Under the pieces are notes generated by a model. It ran no database searches and was not told the DNA's origin. It worked only from the letters and a program-made list of their open reading frames with translations. Source: JBBRLA01 sp038231615 (GTDB lineage: Bacteria > Myxococcota_A > Polyangia > Palsa-1104 > JAEUJZ01). Taken from it: a stretch of DNA of 12,567 nucleotides. How positions within the stretch are numbered: position 1 is the stretch's first letter; each line of letters starts with the position of its first letter. Below, in pieces: positions 1 through 11,220 of this stretch. Made by a program: the position numbers and the translations under genes. Location: assembly GCA_038231615.1 (NCBI GenBank), contig JBBRLA010000202.1, positions 1 through 12,567 on the forward strand. The letters run 5' to 3'.

Positions 1-930
1 GATGTCGATCTTGGTGGCGAGCATGATCGCCGCCTGGTGCAACCGATCGGCGTCGAAGCGCAGCGACGCCTCCAGCAACTCCGCCACCTGCGCGGCAAGC
101 CGCGCCTTGATCGCATCGGCCTTCCGTCCCGGCGCTGCTTCCGCGCGCCCGGACAACGTGCCGATCTCCGCAAGCCGCGCCGTCAATATCTTGCCGAGCG
201 CGAGCCCTTCGGTGCGGCGCATCTCGACGAGACCTTTGAGCACATCGCCGAAGCCCACCACCACCGCGGCCTCGGCAGCGGCGCGCTCGGCCTCGGTGGG
301 CCACAGAAGCGTGCCGCGCTTCCCCAGCGAAAGTCGCAGCGAGCGCGACGGCTGGTGGATCAGCCAGAAGTCGAAGACCGTGCTGCGCGCGGCCCCCTTG
401 CGAGGCAGAGCCTGCTCTACCAGAGTGCCTTCCGGCCCTCGCACCCAGTGGGTCAGGAGCTGCCGTGGGCCATGCTTGAGGGCACGTGGGTGCAGGTAGT
501 GCAGCGGGTCATAGCGAAAGAGCTCGCGCACGCCCAGACACTGGTAGTGCACAAGTTGCGCCGGGCTGTAGTCCTTCTCGTATTCGTCCGAGACGACCTC
601 GACCGCTAGCACCGGGCCCTTGCCCCCGTGCTCCCACAGCTTCCAGCTCTTCACCTCTTGCAACGGGGTCGTCTCGTCATCCAGGACGTACACGTCTGGC
701 GCCACGTAGCGCTGGGGATTGCCCTGTTCGTAATAGAAGTTCTGGTTCCCGGCGACCAGCACCGGCCGATCCAGGTCGGCGAAGTAGCTGCGCAGGATGG
801 GGATGAGCACCAGGTTGCACACGAAGAACTGGAGACCGCTTTCGCCCATGTCATCACCTGTCGGGTAGTGGATCGGCGCGGCGGTGCTGCGAGCCGGCGT
901 CAGAGGGATTTCCAGGGCTTGCGACAACAT
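1..930 (-). CDS. Uma2 family endonuclease (DUF820), 3' end outside window
   Basis: An open minus-strand frame of 310 codons begins with ATG at 930 and is still open at base 1, so the C-terminus is missing. I translated it by hand. The Uma2/DUF820 family has a PD-(D/E)XK nuclease fold and is usually called a putative restriction endonuclease, but its biological role is mostly unproven. Visible hallmarks are the opening PTGDDM segment (res 23-28), the APDV strand with Asp79, the LAVEVVSDE strand with Glu111, and the HYQCLGVRELFRYDP helix/strand (128-142). The helix before that Tyr, where many relatives carry a Lys four residues upstream, has Gln125. After residue 210 (PTEAERAAAEAA) there is a long Ala/Arg/Glu-rich helical tail. 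At 310+ residues it is longer than the usual family size of about 190-250. A GAGGGC sequence lies immediately before the ATG. The family assignment is firm; the substrate is unknown. Confidence 0.85.
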   Translation of the reverse strand, partial: MLSQALEIPLTPARSTAAPIHYPTGDDMGESGLQFFVCNLVLIPILRSYFADLDRPVLVAGNQNFYYEQGNPQRYVAPDVYVLDDETTPLQEVKSWKLWEHGGKGPVLAVEVVSDEYEKDYSPAQLVHYQCLGVRELFRYDPLHYLHPRALKHGPRQLLTHWVRGPEGTLVEQALPRKGAARSTVFDFWLIHQPSRSLRLSLGKRGTLLWPTEAERAAAEAAVVVGFGDVLKGLVEMRRTEGLALGKILTARLAEIGTLSGRAEAAPGRKADAIKARLAAQVAELLEASLRFDADRLHQAAIMLATKIDI

Positions 931-971
931 GCCCTCAGCTTAGCAGGGTAAAGGCCGTGCAGCCAACCCCA

Positions 972-995
972 GGGGTAGACACCCAGTCTAACCCC
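972..995. repeat. Hairpin between murI and the Uma2 gene
   Basis: GGGGTAGAC at 972-980 and GTCTAACCCC at 986-995 pair into a 9-bp stem with one bulged base and a 5-nt loop. The hairpin lies downstream of the murI stop (1100-1102) and upstream of the Uma2 start (930), both read on the minus strand. No T-run follows on either strand, so it is not a textbook intrinsic terminator. It could still be a terminator-like 3' structure or a protein site. Its TAGAC/GTCTA half-sites recur in the palindrome at 2212-2231. The rest of the 931-1099 gap holds nothing else I can support. Confidence 0.5.
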
Positions 996-1099
996 GCGGC
1001 GACCTGCCGACCCGTCGGAGAACCCCGGATAGGATCGACAAGACAACCGGAGGGGCGGGGCAACAGGGGGTCGACTTCGGAGGCTCATCGCCGCGGTCC

Positions 1100-1969
1100 C
1101 TACAGATCCACCAGTTCGACCGGCCCCAGGTCGCGCCCGAGGAACCGGGCGCCAATCTCGGCCACCCGCGCTTCATCTGTGACAAAGCATTCCAGGCGGT
1201 CCACCGCGCGACGGGACAGAGGGGCCGCCCCGCGCGGTTCCCGCAGCAGCGAGAGCCGCAGCAGCGCCGCCTCCGCCGCGTGGGCCATGGCCTGTGCCGA
1301 GTCCACCAGGCGCACCGGGTGCTCCCACAGCTCCGCCGTCACCTTCGCCAGCACCCGGGAGAGCAACGGATAGTGGGTGCACCCCAGCACAATCGTGTCC
1401 AGGTCCGGGGCCCGCCCCCGCAGTTCCCCCAGGTAGCGCCGCGCCACCTGGACGGCGATCTCGTCGTCCTCGGCGATCCAGCCCTCCTCCACCAGCGGCA
1501 CGAAGAGCGGGCACGCCAGGCCCTCGACCCGCACCTTTCGCCCGGCGGGCAACGTGGCGGTGAGCGCCGCGATGGCCGCTGGGTAGGCCCCCGAGCGCAG
1601 GGTCGCCAGTGTCCCGATGACCCCGATCACTCCGCTCCGGGTGGCGGCCACCCCGGCCCCGGCCCCCGGCTCCACCGCGCCCAGCACGGTCACCGGCAAC
1701 TCCTCGCGCAGCGCCGGCAGCGCCGCGGCGGAGGCGGTGTTGCAGGCAATGAGCATCAGCTTCACCCCCTGTCCCATCAGGAAGCGGGCGGCGTTCAGCG
1801 AGTAGCGCGTCACCGTCTGCGGGCTGCGGCTGCCGTAGGGCACCCGGGCGGTGTCTCCCAGGTACACCAGCCGCTCCGCCGGCAGGTGCTCCAGCACCGC
1901 CCGCACCACCGTCAACCCGCCGACACCAGAGTCAAAGATACCAATCGGCTGGTCTTTCGATGGGGCCAC
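1100..1969 (-). CDS. murI: Glutamate racemase MurI
   Basis: Interconverts L- and D-glutamate in the cytoplasm without a cofactor, supplying D-Glu for the peptidoglycan stem peptide. With a GTG start at 1969 the protein has 289 aa, close to the usual 265-285. Motifs are in family order: PIGIFDSGVGGLTV (res 8-21, Asp13/Ser14), VYLGDTARVPYG (35-46), ACNTAS with catalytic Cys76, GVIGVIGTLATL (113-124), and GCTHYP with the second catalytic Cys197. The frame stays open upstream to a TTG at 2164 (354 aa) with an ATG at 2131, but those extra residues are unlike MurI and no good ribosome site precedes them. The GTG also lacks a clear Shine-Dalgarno, so the start is inferred from family length. A short out-of-frame ORF with a strong AAGGAGGG overlaps the start (1912-2109). 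The gene is transcribed divergently from the activase operon. Confidence 0.93.
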   Translation of the reverse strand: MAPSKDQPIGIFDSGVGGLTVVRAVLEHLPAERLVYLGDTARVPYGSRSPQTVTRYSLNAARFLMGQGVKLMLIACNTASAAALPALREELPVTVLGAVEPGAGAGVAATRSGVIGVIGTLATLRSGAYPAAIAALTATLPAGRKVRVEGLACPLFVPLVEEGWIAEDDEIAVQVARRYLGELRGRAPDLDTIVLGCTHYPLLSRVLAKVTAELWEHPVRLVDSAQAMAHAAEAALLRLSLLREPRGAAPLSRRAVDRLECFVTDEARVAEIGARFLGRDLGPVELVDL

Positions 1970-2109
1970 CCCGACACCGTGCCGGGCACCAGCGGCCCTG
2001 TCAAGCAACCCGGCCAAAGGGTACTTTTCAGATTTGATGTTCTCCCCAGGGAACTCTTCGCTCTCGACGCCCGTCTCCTCAGGGCGACGGATACTGCCGA
2101 AGACTTCAT
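1912..2109 (-). other. Possible leader ORF (65 codons) overlapping the murI start
   Basis: An ATG at 2109 is preceded by AAAAGGAGGG (2120-2111), the strongest purine-rich ribosome site near murI, although the spacing is very short. The frame encodes a basic 65-residue peptide beginning MKSSAVSVALRRRASRAK and stops at 1912-1914, 58 nt inside murI as read from the GTG at 1969. It is in a different frame from murI. It may be a translated leader that couples to murI, a relic of a frame change, or chance. The peptide resembles no family I know. Confidence 0.25.
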
Positions 2110-2166
2110 GCCCTCCTTTTGGTCCGGCCATTCTGCCGACGGTCTCGCCTGGCGATCTGGGCAAAT

Positions 2167-2172
2167 TTTATA
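2167..2172 (-). promoter_or_regulatory. Candidate -10 element for murI (TATAAA)
   Basis: Read on the minus strand, AATATAAAAT contains a TATAAA hexamer in an otherwise GC-rich gap. No convincing -35 lies 16-18 bp upstream (the hexamer there is about GGGCGG), so the promoter would need an activator or be weak. Transcription from here would give murI a leader of about 190 nt that includes the short ORF at 1912-2109. The hexamer abuts the plus-strand TTGACC at 2173, consistent with a compact divergent control region. Confidence 0.35.
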
Positions 2173-2202
2173 TTGACCCGTGCCCCTTGCCGCCCTTAGT
2201 CT
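2173..2202 (+). promoter_or_regulatory. Candidate promoter of the activase/dehydratase operon
   Basis: TTGACC at 2173-2178 matches five of six bases of a sigma70 -35 box. With an 18-bp spacer, TAGTCT at 2197-2202 would be a poor -10 box. Predicted initiation near 2209 would place the palindrome at 2212-2231 just downstream of the start site, a classic repressor position. The weak -10 keeps confidence low. An alternative -10, TAGACT (2212-2217), lies inside the palindrome itself. Confidence 0.3.
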
Positions 2203-2211
2203 CTTCTGGTG

Positions 2212-2231
2212 TAGACTGTACGCTCAGTCTA
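2212..2231. promoter_or_regulatory. Perfect palindrome TAGACTG-N6-CAGTCTA (operator candidate)
   Basis: Two perfect 7-bp arms around a 6-nt spacer, between the divergent murI and activase genes and 42 bp before the activase ATG at 2274. A further AGTCT at 2198-2202 can pair with AGACT at 2213-2217, so half-sites are stacked. Size and location fit a homodimeric repressor site. A small RNA hairpin in the operon leader is the alternative. No regulator gene is seen next to it. Confidence 0.5.
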
Positions 2232-2273
2232 GTTCTTCGGCATCGTGTGCAGCAGCGCCAGGAGTGGGATCGC

Positions 2274-6053
<3,780 letters not shown>

Positions 6054-6076
6054 CCAGGTAGAAAGAGGGCATGACA

Positions 6077-7783
<1,707 letters not shown>

Positions 7784-7785
7784 AC

Positions 7786-7904
7786 AGAAGCACCTGGCCG
7801 GGCAGCTTTTGGCGTACCGCCTCACTCCCTTCGGTCACGTACAGTAGTACGCTCCCTCGGTCGCTGCGGGGGTGCGCCAAAATCTGCTCCGGCCATGTGC
7901 TTCT
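7786..7904. mobile_element. 119-bp palindromic element (MITE/REPIN-like)
   Basis: The left arm 7786-7814 (starts AGAAGCAC, ends TTTTGGCG) and right arm 7875-7904 are reverse complements at 27 of 30 aligned positions, with one gap and two mismatches. The interior is symmetric about 7845: GTAC at 7839-7842 and 7847-7850 flank the centre. CTCCCTTCGGTCAC (7825-7838) and CTCCCTCGGTCGC (7852-7864) form an inner near-direct repeat. No ORF or obvious target-site duplication is present. It starts 3 nt after the dehydratase stop codon, so the transcript would end in a large cruciform or hairpin that could act in termination or RNA stability. I read it as a non-autonomous repeat of MITE/REPIN type; copy number in the genome cannot be seen here. 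Confidence 0.6.
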
Positions 7905-7945
7905 TGCTGACTTTTCGTCAACTTGACTCTGTATGGTAGGTCCCG

Positions 7946-7968
7946 GCCGCCGGGCATCCCCCGGCGGC
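7946..7968. repeat. GC-rich hairpin upstream of the lipoprotein gene
   Basis: GCCGCCGGG (7946-7954) and CCCGGCGGC (7960-7968) form a perfect 9-bp stem with a 5-nt loop. No T-run follows on the plus strand. It could serve as a weak terminator for the upstream operon or as a leader structure. The remainder of the 7784-8021 gap contains the palindromic element, this hairpin and a TTGACA at 7986. Confidence 0.45.
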
Positions 7969-7985
7969 GGCTCCGCGTCTACTGC

Positions 7986-7991
7986 TTGACA
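7986..7991 (+). promoter_or_regulatory. Candidate -35 box (TTGACA) for the Cys-rich lipoprotein gene
   Basis: An exact TTGACA consensus lies 30 bp before the chosen ATG at 8022. The region 16-18 bp downstream (about 8008-8015, GAACAACC) has no good -10 match. If used, initiation would fall almost at the start codon, giving a leaderless mRNA, which would fit the absence of a Shine-Dalgarno. Low certainty. Confidence 0.25.
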
Positions 7992-8021
7992 AAGCCCCGC
8001 CGGGCTGGAACAACCTTCCCC

Positions 8022-8456
8022 ATGCGGAGCGTCGCTTACATCCTCGCCGTCACCTTGGCACCTGCTTTCCTCTCGGCATGCAGCGTCCCCACCAGCGCCG
8101 AAGTGTGTCACGCCACGTGCGCCGAGTGGCAGCGCTGCCTGAACCCGCAGCCACTGGCCGCCGCCGCCGCCATCTGCACCGCCAACTGCCCCATCCAGTG
8201 CGCCCAGATGATGACCGAGGCGGCCCGGACGACCTGCCAGCAAACCTGCTCTGCCCATTGTGACCCCAAGACGCTCTGCGACAGCAACTGCGACGCCTAC
8301 ACGAGCAAGTACGACGATGTGGACACCATCGACGACTTGCGCTGCACCAACTCGAAGGACGTGCGTCAGCAGCAGATGAGCTGCCTGTCCGATGCATGTG
8401 GCGACGTCATCAACTGCCTGAGCGGCATCGACAACACCTGCGTGCTCCCGATCTAG
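8022..8456 (+). CDS. Small cysteine-rich lipoprotein of unknown function
   Basis: 144 aa from the ATG at 8022. An upstream TTG at 7923 would extend the frame, but only the 8022 start gives a clean secretion signal: Arg2, a hydrophobic stretch (VAYILAVTLAPAFL) and an LSAC lipobox with lipidated Cys20. The mature part holds 16 more cysteines in about 124 residues, many in pairs three or four apart (CHATC, CTANCPIQC, CQQTCSAHC, CDSNC), and no other recognisable domain. An even number of Cys in an exported protein suggests a disulfide-stitched or metal-binding scaffold. Small Cys-rich lipoproteins of this look are frequent in myxobacteria, but I know of no function. It has no good ribosome site and is convergent with dnaJ, 59 nt away. 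That gap shows no convincing terminator. Confidence 0.75.
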   Translation: MRSVAYILAVTLAPAFLSACSVPTSAEVCHATCAEWQRCLNPQPLAAAAAICTANCPIQCAQMMTEAARTTCQQTCSAHCDPKTLCDSNCDAYTSKYDDVDTIDDLRCTNSKDVRQQQMSCLSDACGDVINCLSGIDNTCVLPI

Positions 8457-8515
8457 CGATCTGGATGGGTTGACGGCCGCGGACACCGCCCGTGACGACC
8501 GGCTTGGCGCTGGGG

Positions 8516-9646
8516 CTACTTCTTCTTCTTGCTGCGGAACAGGCGGCTGAAAGAGGACTCGTCGGACTCATCCTGCTGGGCCCCGGCAGTGCCAGCTTCC
8601 TCACGACGGGGCGATGGCAGGTGCTTGGCCAGCTGCTCGACCAGAGCGTGGGCCTCTGGGCTCAGCTTCTTCGGCACCTCGACCAAAAGCCGCACCACCA
8701 GATCGCCTCGTCCTCGACCGCGGACGTTGGGGATGCCCCGCTGTGGCAGCACCCGTTCCGACATGGGCTGGGTGCCGGCGTGGACCTCCAAGTTCTCGCT
8801 GCCGTCCAGCGTCGGCACCTGCACCGTGGTCCCCAGCACCGCTTCGGCGAAGGTCAGCGGCACGTCCACCAGCAGGTTGTCGCCGTCCCGCAGGAATCGC
8901 TTGTCGGGCAGCACCTTGAAGTGGATGTACAGGTCCCCGGATTCTCCCCCCTGTGCCGGGCTGGGCTCGCCCTGGTTGGACAGGCGCAGGCGGTTGCCGT
9001 CGTCGATGCCCGCGGGCACGGTGACCGCGACCGATTCCTTGCGCACGATGTGCGCCGATCCCTTGCAGGTGGGGCACCGCTCCTGGATCACGACCCCCTG
9101 GCCGCGGCACTGCAAGCAAGGCGTGGCGATCATGAAGAAGCCTTGCTGATGGGCCACCTGGCCGCGCCCCCCGCACCCCCTGCAGCGCATGGGCTGGGTC
9201 CCGGGCTTGGCGCCGCTGCCGTTGCAGGTGGCGCAGCGCACATGGCGTTCCACTTCGATGTCCCGCTTCAGTCCCCGGGCCGCTTCCATGAAGCTCAGCT
9301 CCATGGCAACCTGGATGTCCTCGCCTGCGGGTACGCGGTTGCGGCCGAAGCTGAAGATGTCCGAGAACGCCGAGAAGATGTCCTCGATCCCCGAAAAACC
9401 ATGGAAGCCGGCCTGCGCCGGCCCCTGGTGCCCGTAGCGGTCATAGAGCTGCCGCTTCTCCGGGTCGGAGAGCATCTGATACGCTTCCGCCGCTTCCTTG
9501 AACTTCTCCTCCGCCCCGGCGTTCCCCGGATTTCTGTCGGGGTGGTATTCCATCGCCATTTTCCGGTACGACTTCTTGATATCGCCCTCGTCGGCGTTGC
9601 GGGCCAGGCCCAGGACCTCGTAGTAGTCTCGCTTGGTCATGCTCAT
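8516..9646 (-). CDS. dnaJ: Chaperone DnaJ (Hsp40)
   Basis: Cytoplasmic co-chaperone that stimulates DnaK ATPase and delivers unfolded substrates; 376 aa, the normal DnaJ length. The J domain (res 5-71) has HPD at 35-37. A short Gly/Phe segment follows (72-101), then a zinc-finger domain with four CxxC pairs at Cys138/141, 155/158, 177/180 and 191/194, and a C-terminal substrate-binding region. The fourth finger reads CPTCKGSA instead of the usual CxxCxGxG. A charged tail (about 345-376) ends in KKKK. Two in-frame ATGs (9646 and 9640) are possible starts; neither has a clear Shine-Dalgarno. No dnaK or grpE is next to it. It has its own promoter (9662-9690), separate from maf upstream. Confidence 0.95.
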   Translation of the reverse strand: MSMTKRDYYEVLGLARNADEGDIKKSYRKMAMEYHPDRNPGNAGAEEKFKEAAEAYQMLSDPEKRQLYDRYGHQGPAQAGFHGFSGIEDIFSAFSDIFSFGRNRVPAGEDIQVAMELSFMEAARGLKRDIEVERHVRCATCNGSGAKPGTQPMRCRGCGGRGQVAHQQGFFMIATPCLQCRGQGVVIQERCPTCKGSAHIVRKESVAVTVPAGIDDGNRLRLSNQGEPSPAQGGESGDLYIHFKVLPDKRFLRDGDNLLVDVPLTFAEAVLGTTVQVPTLDGSENLEVHAGTQPMSERVLPQRGIPNVRGRGRGDLVVRLLVEVPKKLSPEAHALVEQLAKHLPSPRREEAGTAGAQQDESDESSFSRLFRSKKKK

Positions 9647-9661
9647 GATGGTACATCTGGC

Positions 9662-9690
9662 AAGCTAATGATCCCGCCCGAGCGTGTCAA
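9662..9690 (-). promoter_or_regulatory. Sigma70-type promoter of dnaJ
   Basis: On the minus strand TTGACA (9690-9685) is an exact -35 box, followed by a 17-bp spacer and TAGCTT (9667-9662) as -10. Initiation would be near 9655, leaving only about 9 nt before the ATG at 9646 (15 nt before 9640). This matches the lack of a ribosome site and suggests a leaderless or short-leader message. No CIRCE element is present. Confidence 0.6.
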
Positions 9691-9710
9691 GCCAGCGGTC
9701 GATCTGGCTT
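9689..9710. promoter_or_regulatory. Inverted repeat AAGCCAG-N8-CTGGCTT between maf and dnaJ
   Basis: Perfect 7-bp arms (9689-9695 and 9704-9710) start 6 nt past the maf stop and overlap the dnaJ -35 box by two bases. It could be a maf terminator stem (no real T-run follows) or an operator for dnaJ. It does not match CIRCE. Confidence 0.5.
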
Positions 9711-9716
9711 GGGTCG

Positions 9717-10307
9717 TCAGAACACCTCGTACCCGAACCCGCGCAGGAGCCGGCACAGCTTCATCAGAGGCAGCCCGATGATGGCGGTGTCGTCGGCGGT
9801 CTCCGGGTCGGCCTGGATGTGCGCGAAAAGGGCGATGCCCCGCCCCTCCAGCCGGTAGGAGCCGGCGCAGTCCAGCGGCTCGTCGGCGATCACATAGGCC
9901 GCGATGGCCGCCGGCGAGAGGGCCCGCATGGTCAGCACATGCACATCCGTCGCCACCTCGGTGCGCCCCGAATCGGGTTCGTGCACCGCGACCGAGGTGA
10001 TCACTCGGTGCGCATGCCCGCTCAGGGCGTGAAGTTGCGCCATCGCCGCGGCCTGGGTGCCCGGCTTCTCCAGCACCGCCCCGTGCAGGTCTAGCACCTG
10101 ATCCGAACCGATGATCAGCGCCGAACGGACCTTAATCGACTCGGCCTTGCGCACCGCCAGGAACCGGGCCTGCTCGTCGGGGGGCAGATGGCGCCAGTGG
10201 GTTTCGTCGCAATCCGGCGCCTGCATGGTGAACGGGACCCCCAGCCGAAGCAGGAGCTGCTGCCGGTAGCGGCTCGTGCTCGCCAAGATGATCAGGGGCT
10301 GGCTCAT
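9717..10307 (-). CDS. maf: Maf-family nucleoside triphosphate pyrophosphatase (YceF-like)
   Basis: Hydrolyses non-canonical or modified nucleoside triphosphates to monophosphates in the cytoplasm; Maf proteins are also linked to septum inhibition. 196 aa with the ATG at 10307, preceded by GGAG at 9-nt spacing. The frame continues upstream, but the family N-terminus (LIILASTSRYRQQLL, res 5-19) fixes this start. Further motifs: Glu35 in DETHW, GSDQV with the catalytic-type Asp69, EKPG (80-83), LSGHAHRVITSV (95-106), LDCAGSYRLEGRGIALF (145-161) and AIIGLPL (175-181). The LDCAGSY/EGxGIALF pattern is nearest to the YceF branch (m7GTP pyrophosphatase in E. coli) rather than YhdE, but substrate choice is inferred. 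It is divergent from mbnP with only 37 nt between start codons, so the two promoters must overlap the neighbouring genes. Confidence 0.92.
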   Translation of the reverse strand: MSQPLIILASTSRYRQQLLLRLGVPFTMQAPDCDETHWRHLPPDEQARFLAVRKAESIKVRSALIIGSDQVLDLHGAVLEKPGTQAAAMAQLHALSGHAHRVITSVAVHEPDSGRTEVATDVHVLTMRALSPAAIAAYVIADEPLDCAGSYRLEGRGIALFAHIQADPETADDTAIIGLPLMKLCRLLRGFGYEVF

Positions 10308-10327
10308 GATGGTTTTCTCCAGGGTGC

Positions 10328-10340
10328 GGTACACTGTAGG
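10328..10340. promoter_or_regulatory. Divergent maf/mbnP control region with TACACTGTA palindrome
   Basis: The 37-nt gap between the maf ATG (10307) and mbnP ATG (10345) contains TACACTGTA (10330-10338), an odd palindrome. On the plus strand TACACT and on the minus strand TACAGT each resemble a -10 box. No consensus -35 is visible on either side. It may be a binding site or only two back-to-back -10 boxes. Confidence 0.35.
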
Positions 10341-10344
10341 TAGC

Positions 10345-11214
10345 ATGACGACTGGCATCTTGCGTTCTTCCCCACCAAAAGCGACCCGCACTTTGTTTTT
10401 TTCGGCCCTGTGCGGCCTGTGTGCCCTTTCGGCGTGCAGGAAAAACCCCGTGGCGATCCACTTTGCCGCCCGGGTGGGCCAGAGCCCCTTCCGCTGCGGG
10501 CAAAGCTACCCCGGCCTGGGCACCAGCCACTCCACCTTCACCCCCGCCGACCTGCGCTTCTACCTCAGCGAGGTCCGGCTGGTGCGGGCCGGCGGGCAGG
10601 AAGTCCCCCTGGAACTCGACCCGGACGAGCGCTGGCAGACCGGCGACGTGGCGCTCCTCGACTTCGAGGACAAGACCGGCCCCTGCTCTAACGGCACCAC
10701 CGACGTCAATGACACGATCCGCGGACGCGCCCCCGCGGGGGACTACCAGGGCCTGCACTTCACCCTGGGCGTGCCCTTCTCGCGCAACCACAAGGACGCC
10801 TCCAGCGCCCCCTCCCCGCTCAACCTGGGCGGCCTTTTCTGGGGCTGGAACGGCGGCTACAAGTTCCTGCGCATCGATGGCCGGAGCACCCGCCTTCCGG
10901 GCATCGAGATTCACATCGGCAGCACCGGCTGCACGCCAGATCAAGGCCAGGGCCAGGTCAGCGCCTGCGCTCGCCCCAACCGCGCCGACATCCTTTTGAC
11001 CGGCTTCGATCCCCTGCACGGGACCGTGGTGGCCGACCTGGCCGCGCTGCTTTCCGACACCGACCTGGATAAGAACAGCCCCGATACGCCGCCCCTGTGC
11101 ATGAGCGGCGGCACCGACCCGGACTGCCAGGGCGTGTTCCAGAACCTGGGCCTGGATCTTGTGCAGGGGACCCCCGATTCCTCGTTGAAGCAGCGCTTCT
11201 TCCGGGCAGAGTAG
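10345..11214 (+). CDS. mbnP: MbnP-family copper-binding lipoprotein (metallo-mystery pair, four-Cys motif)
   Basis: 289 aa, ATG at 10345 after TAGGT at fair spacing. The N-terminus is basic, followed by a hydrophobic stretch and an LSAC lipobox (Cys31), so it is a membrane-anchored exported lipoprotein. Family marks: FRCGQSYPG (Cys51), FTPADLRFYLSEVRL (65-79), TGPCSNGT (Cys114), GVPFSRNH (142-149), FWGWNGGYKFLRIDG (165-179) with the WxW pair Trp166/Trp168, HIGSTGC (His190, Cys196), SACARPNRADI (Cys208), and LCMSGGTDPDC (Cys252, Met253, Cys261). In the methanotroph MbnP, oxidation of the first Trp of WxW to kynurenine by MbnH is needed to bind Cu(I), with His and Met near the metal. Trp166, Met253 and a His such as His190 are the equivalent candidates here. 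mbnH follows 6 nt later. The pair is homologous to MXAN_0976/0977 of M. xanthus. No methanobactin genes are visible. Confidence 0.9.
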   Translation: MTTGILRSSPPKATRTLFFSALCGLCALSACRKNPVAIHFAARVGQSPFRCGQSYPGLGTSHSTFTPADLRFYLSEVRLVRAGGQEVPLELDPDERWQTGDVALLDFEDKTGPCSNGTTDVNDTIRGRAPAGDYQGLHFTLGVPFSRNHKDASSAPSPLNLGGLFWGWNGGYKFLRIDGRSTRLPGIEIHIGSTGCTPDQGQGQVSACARPNRADILLTGFDPLHGTVVADLAALLSDTDLDKNSPDTPPLCMSGGTDPDCQGVFQNLGLDLVQGTPDSSLKQRFFRAE

Positions 11215-11220
11215 ATCGCC

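Noticed and set aside
1999..2004. TTGACA on the minus strand just before the murI GTG
   Set aside because: No -10 match at 16-18 bp spacing; the sequence there is GC-rich and initiation would fall inside murI.
1851..2273. Upstream extension of the activase frame to 1851 (1400 aa)
   Set aside because: It would overlap murI and the divergent promoter region. The extra residues look non-coding and the ATG at 2274 has a good GGAG site.
7946..7968. Intrinsic terminator for the activase/dehydratase operon
   Set aside because: The stem is strong but no T-run follows, so I listed it only as a hairpin.
9647..9716. CIRCE heat-shock operator before dnaJ
   Set aside because: The TTAGCACTC-N9-GAGTGCTAA pattern is absent; the inverted repeat there has different arms.
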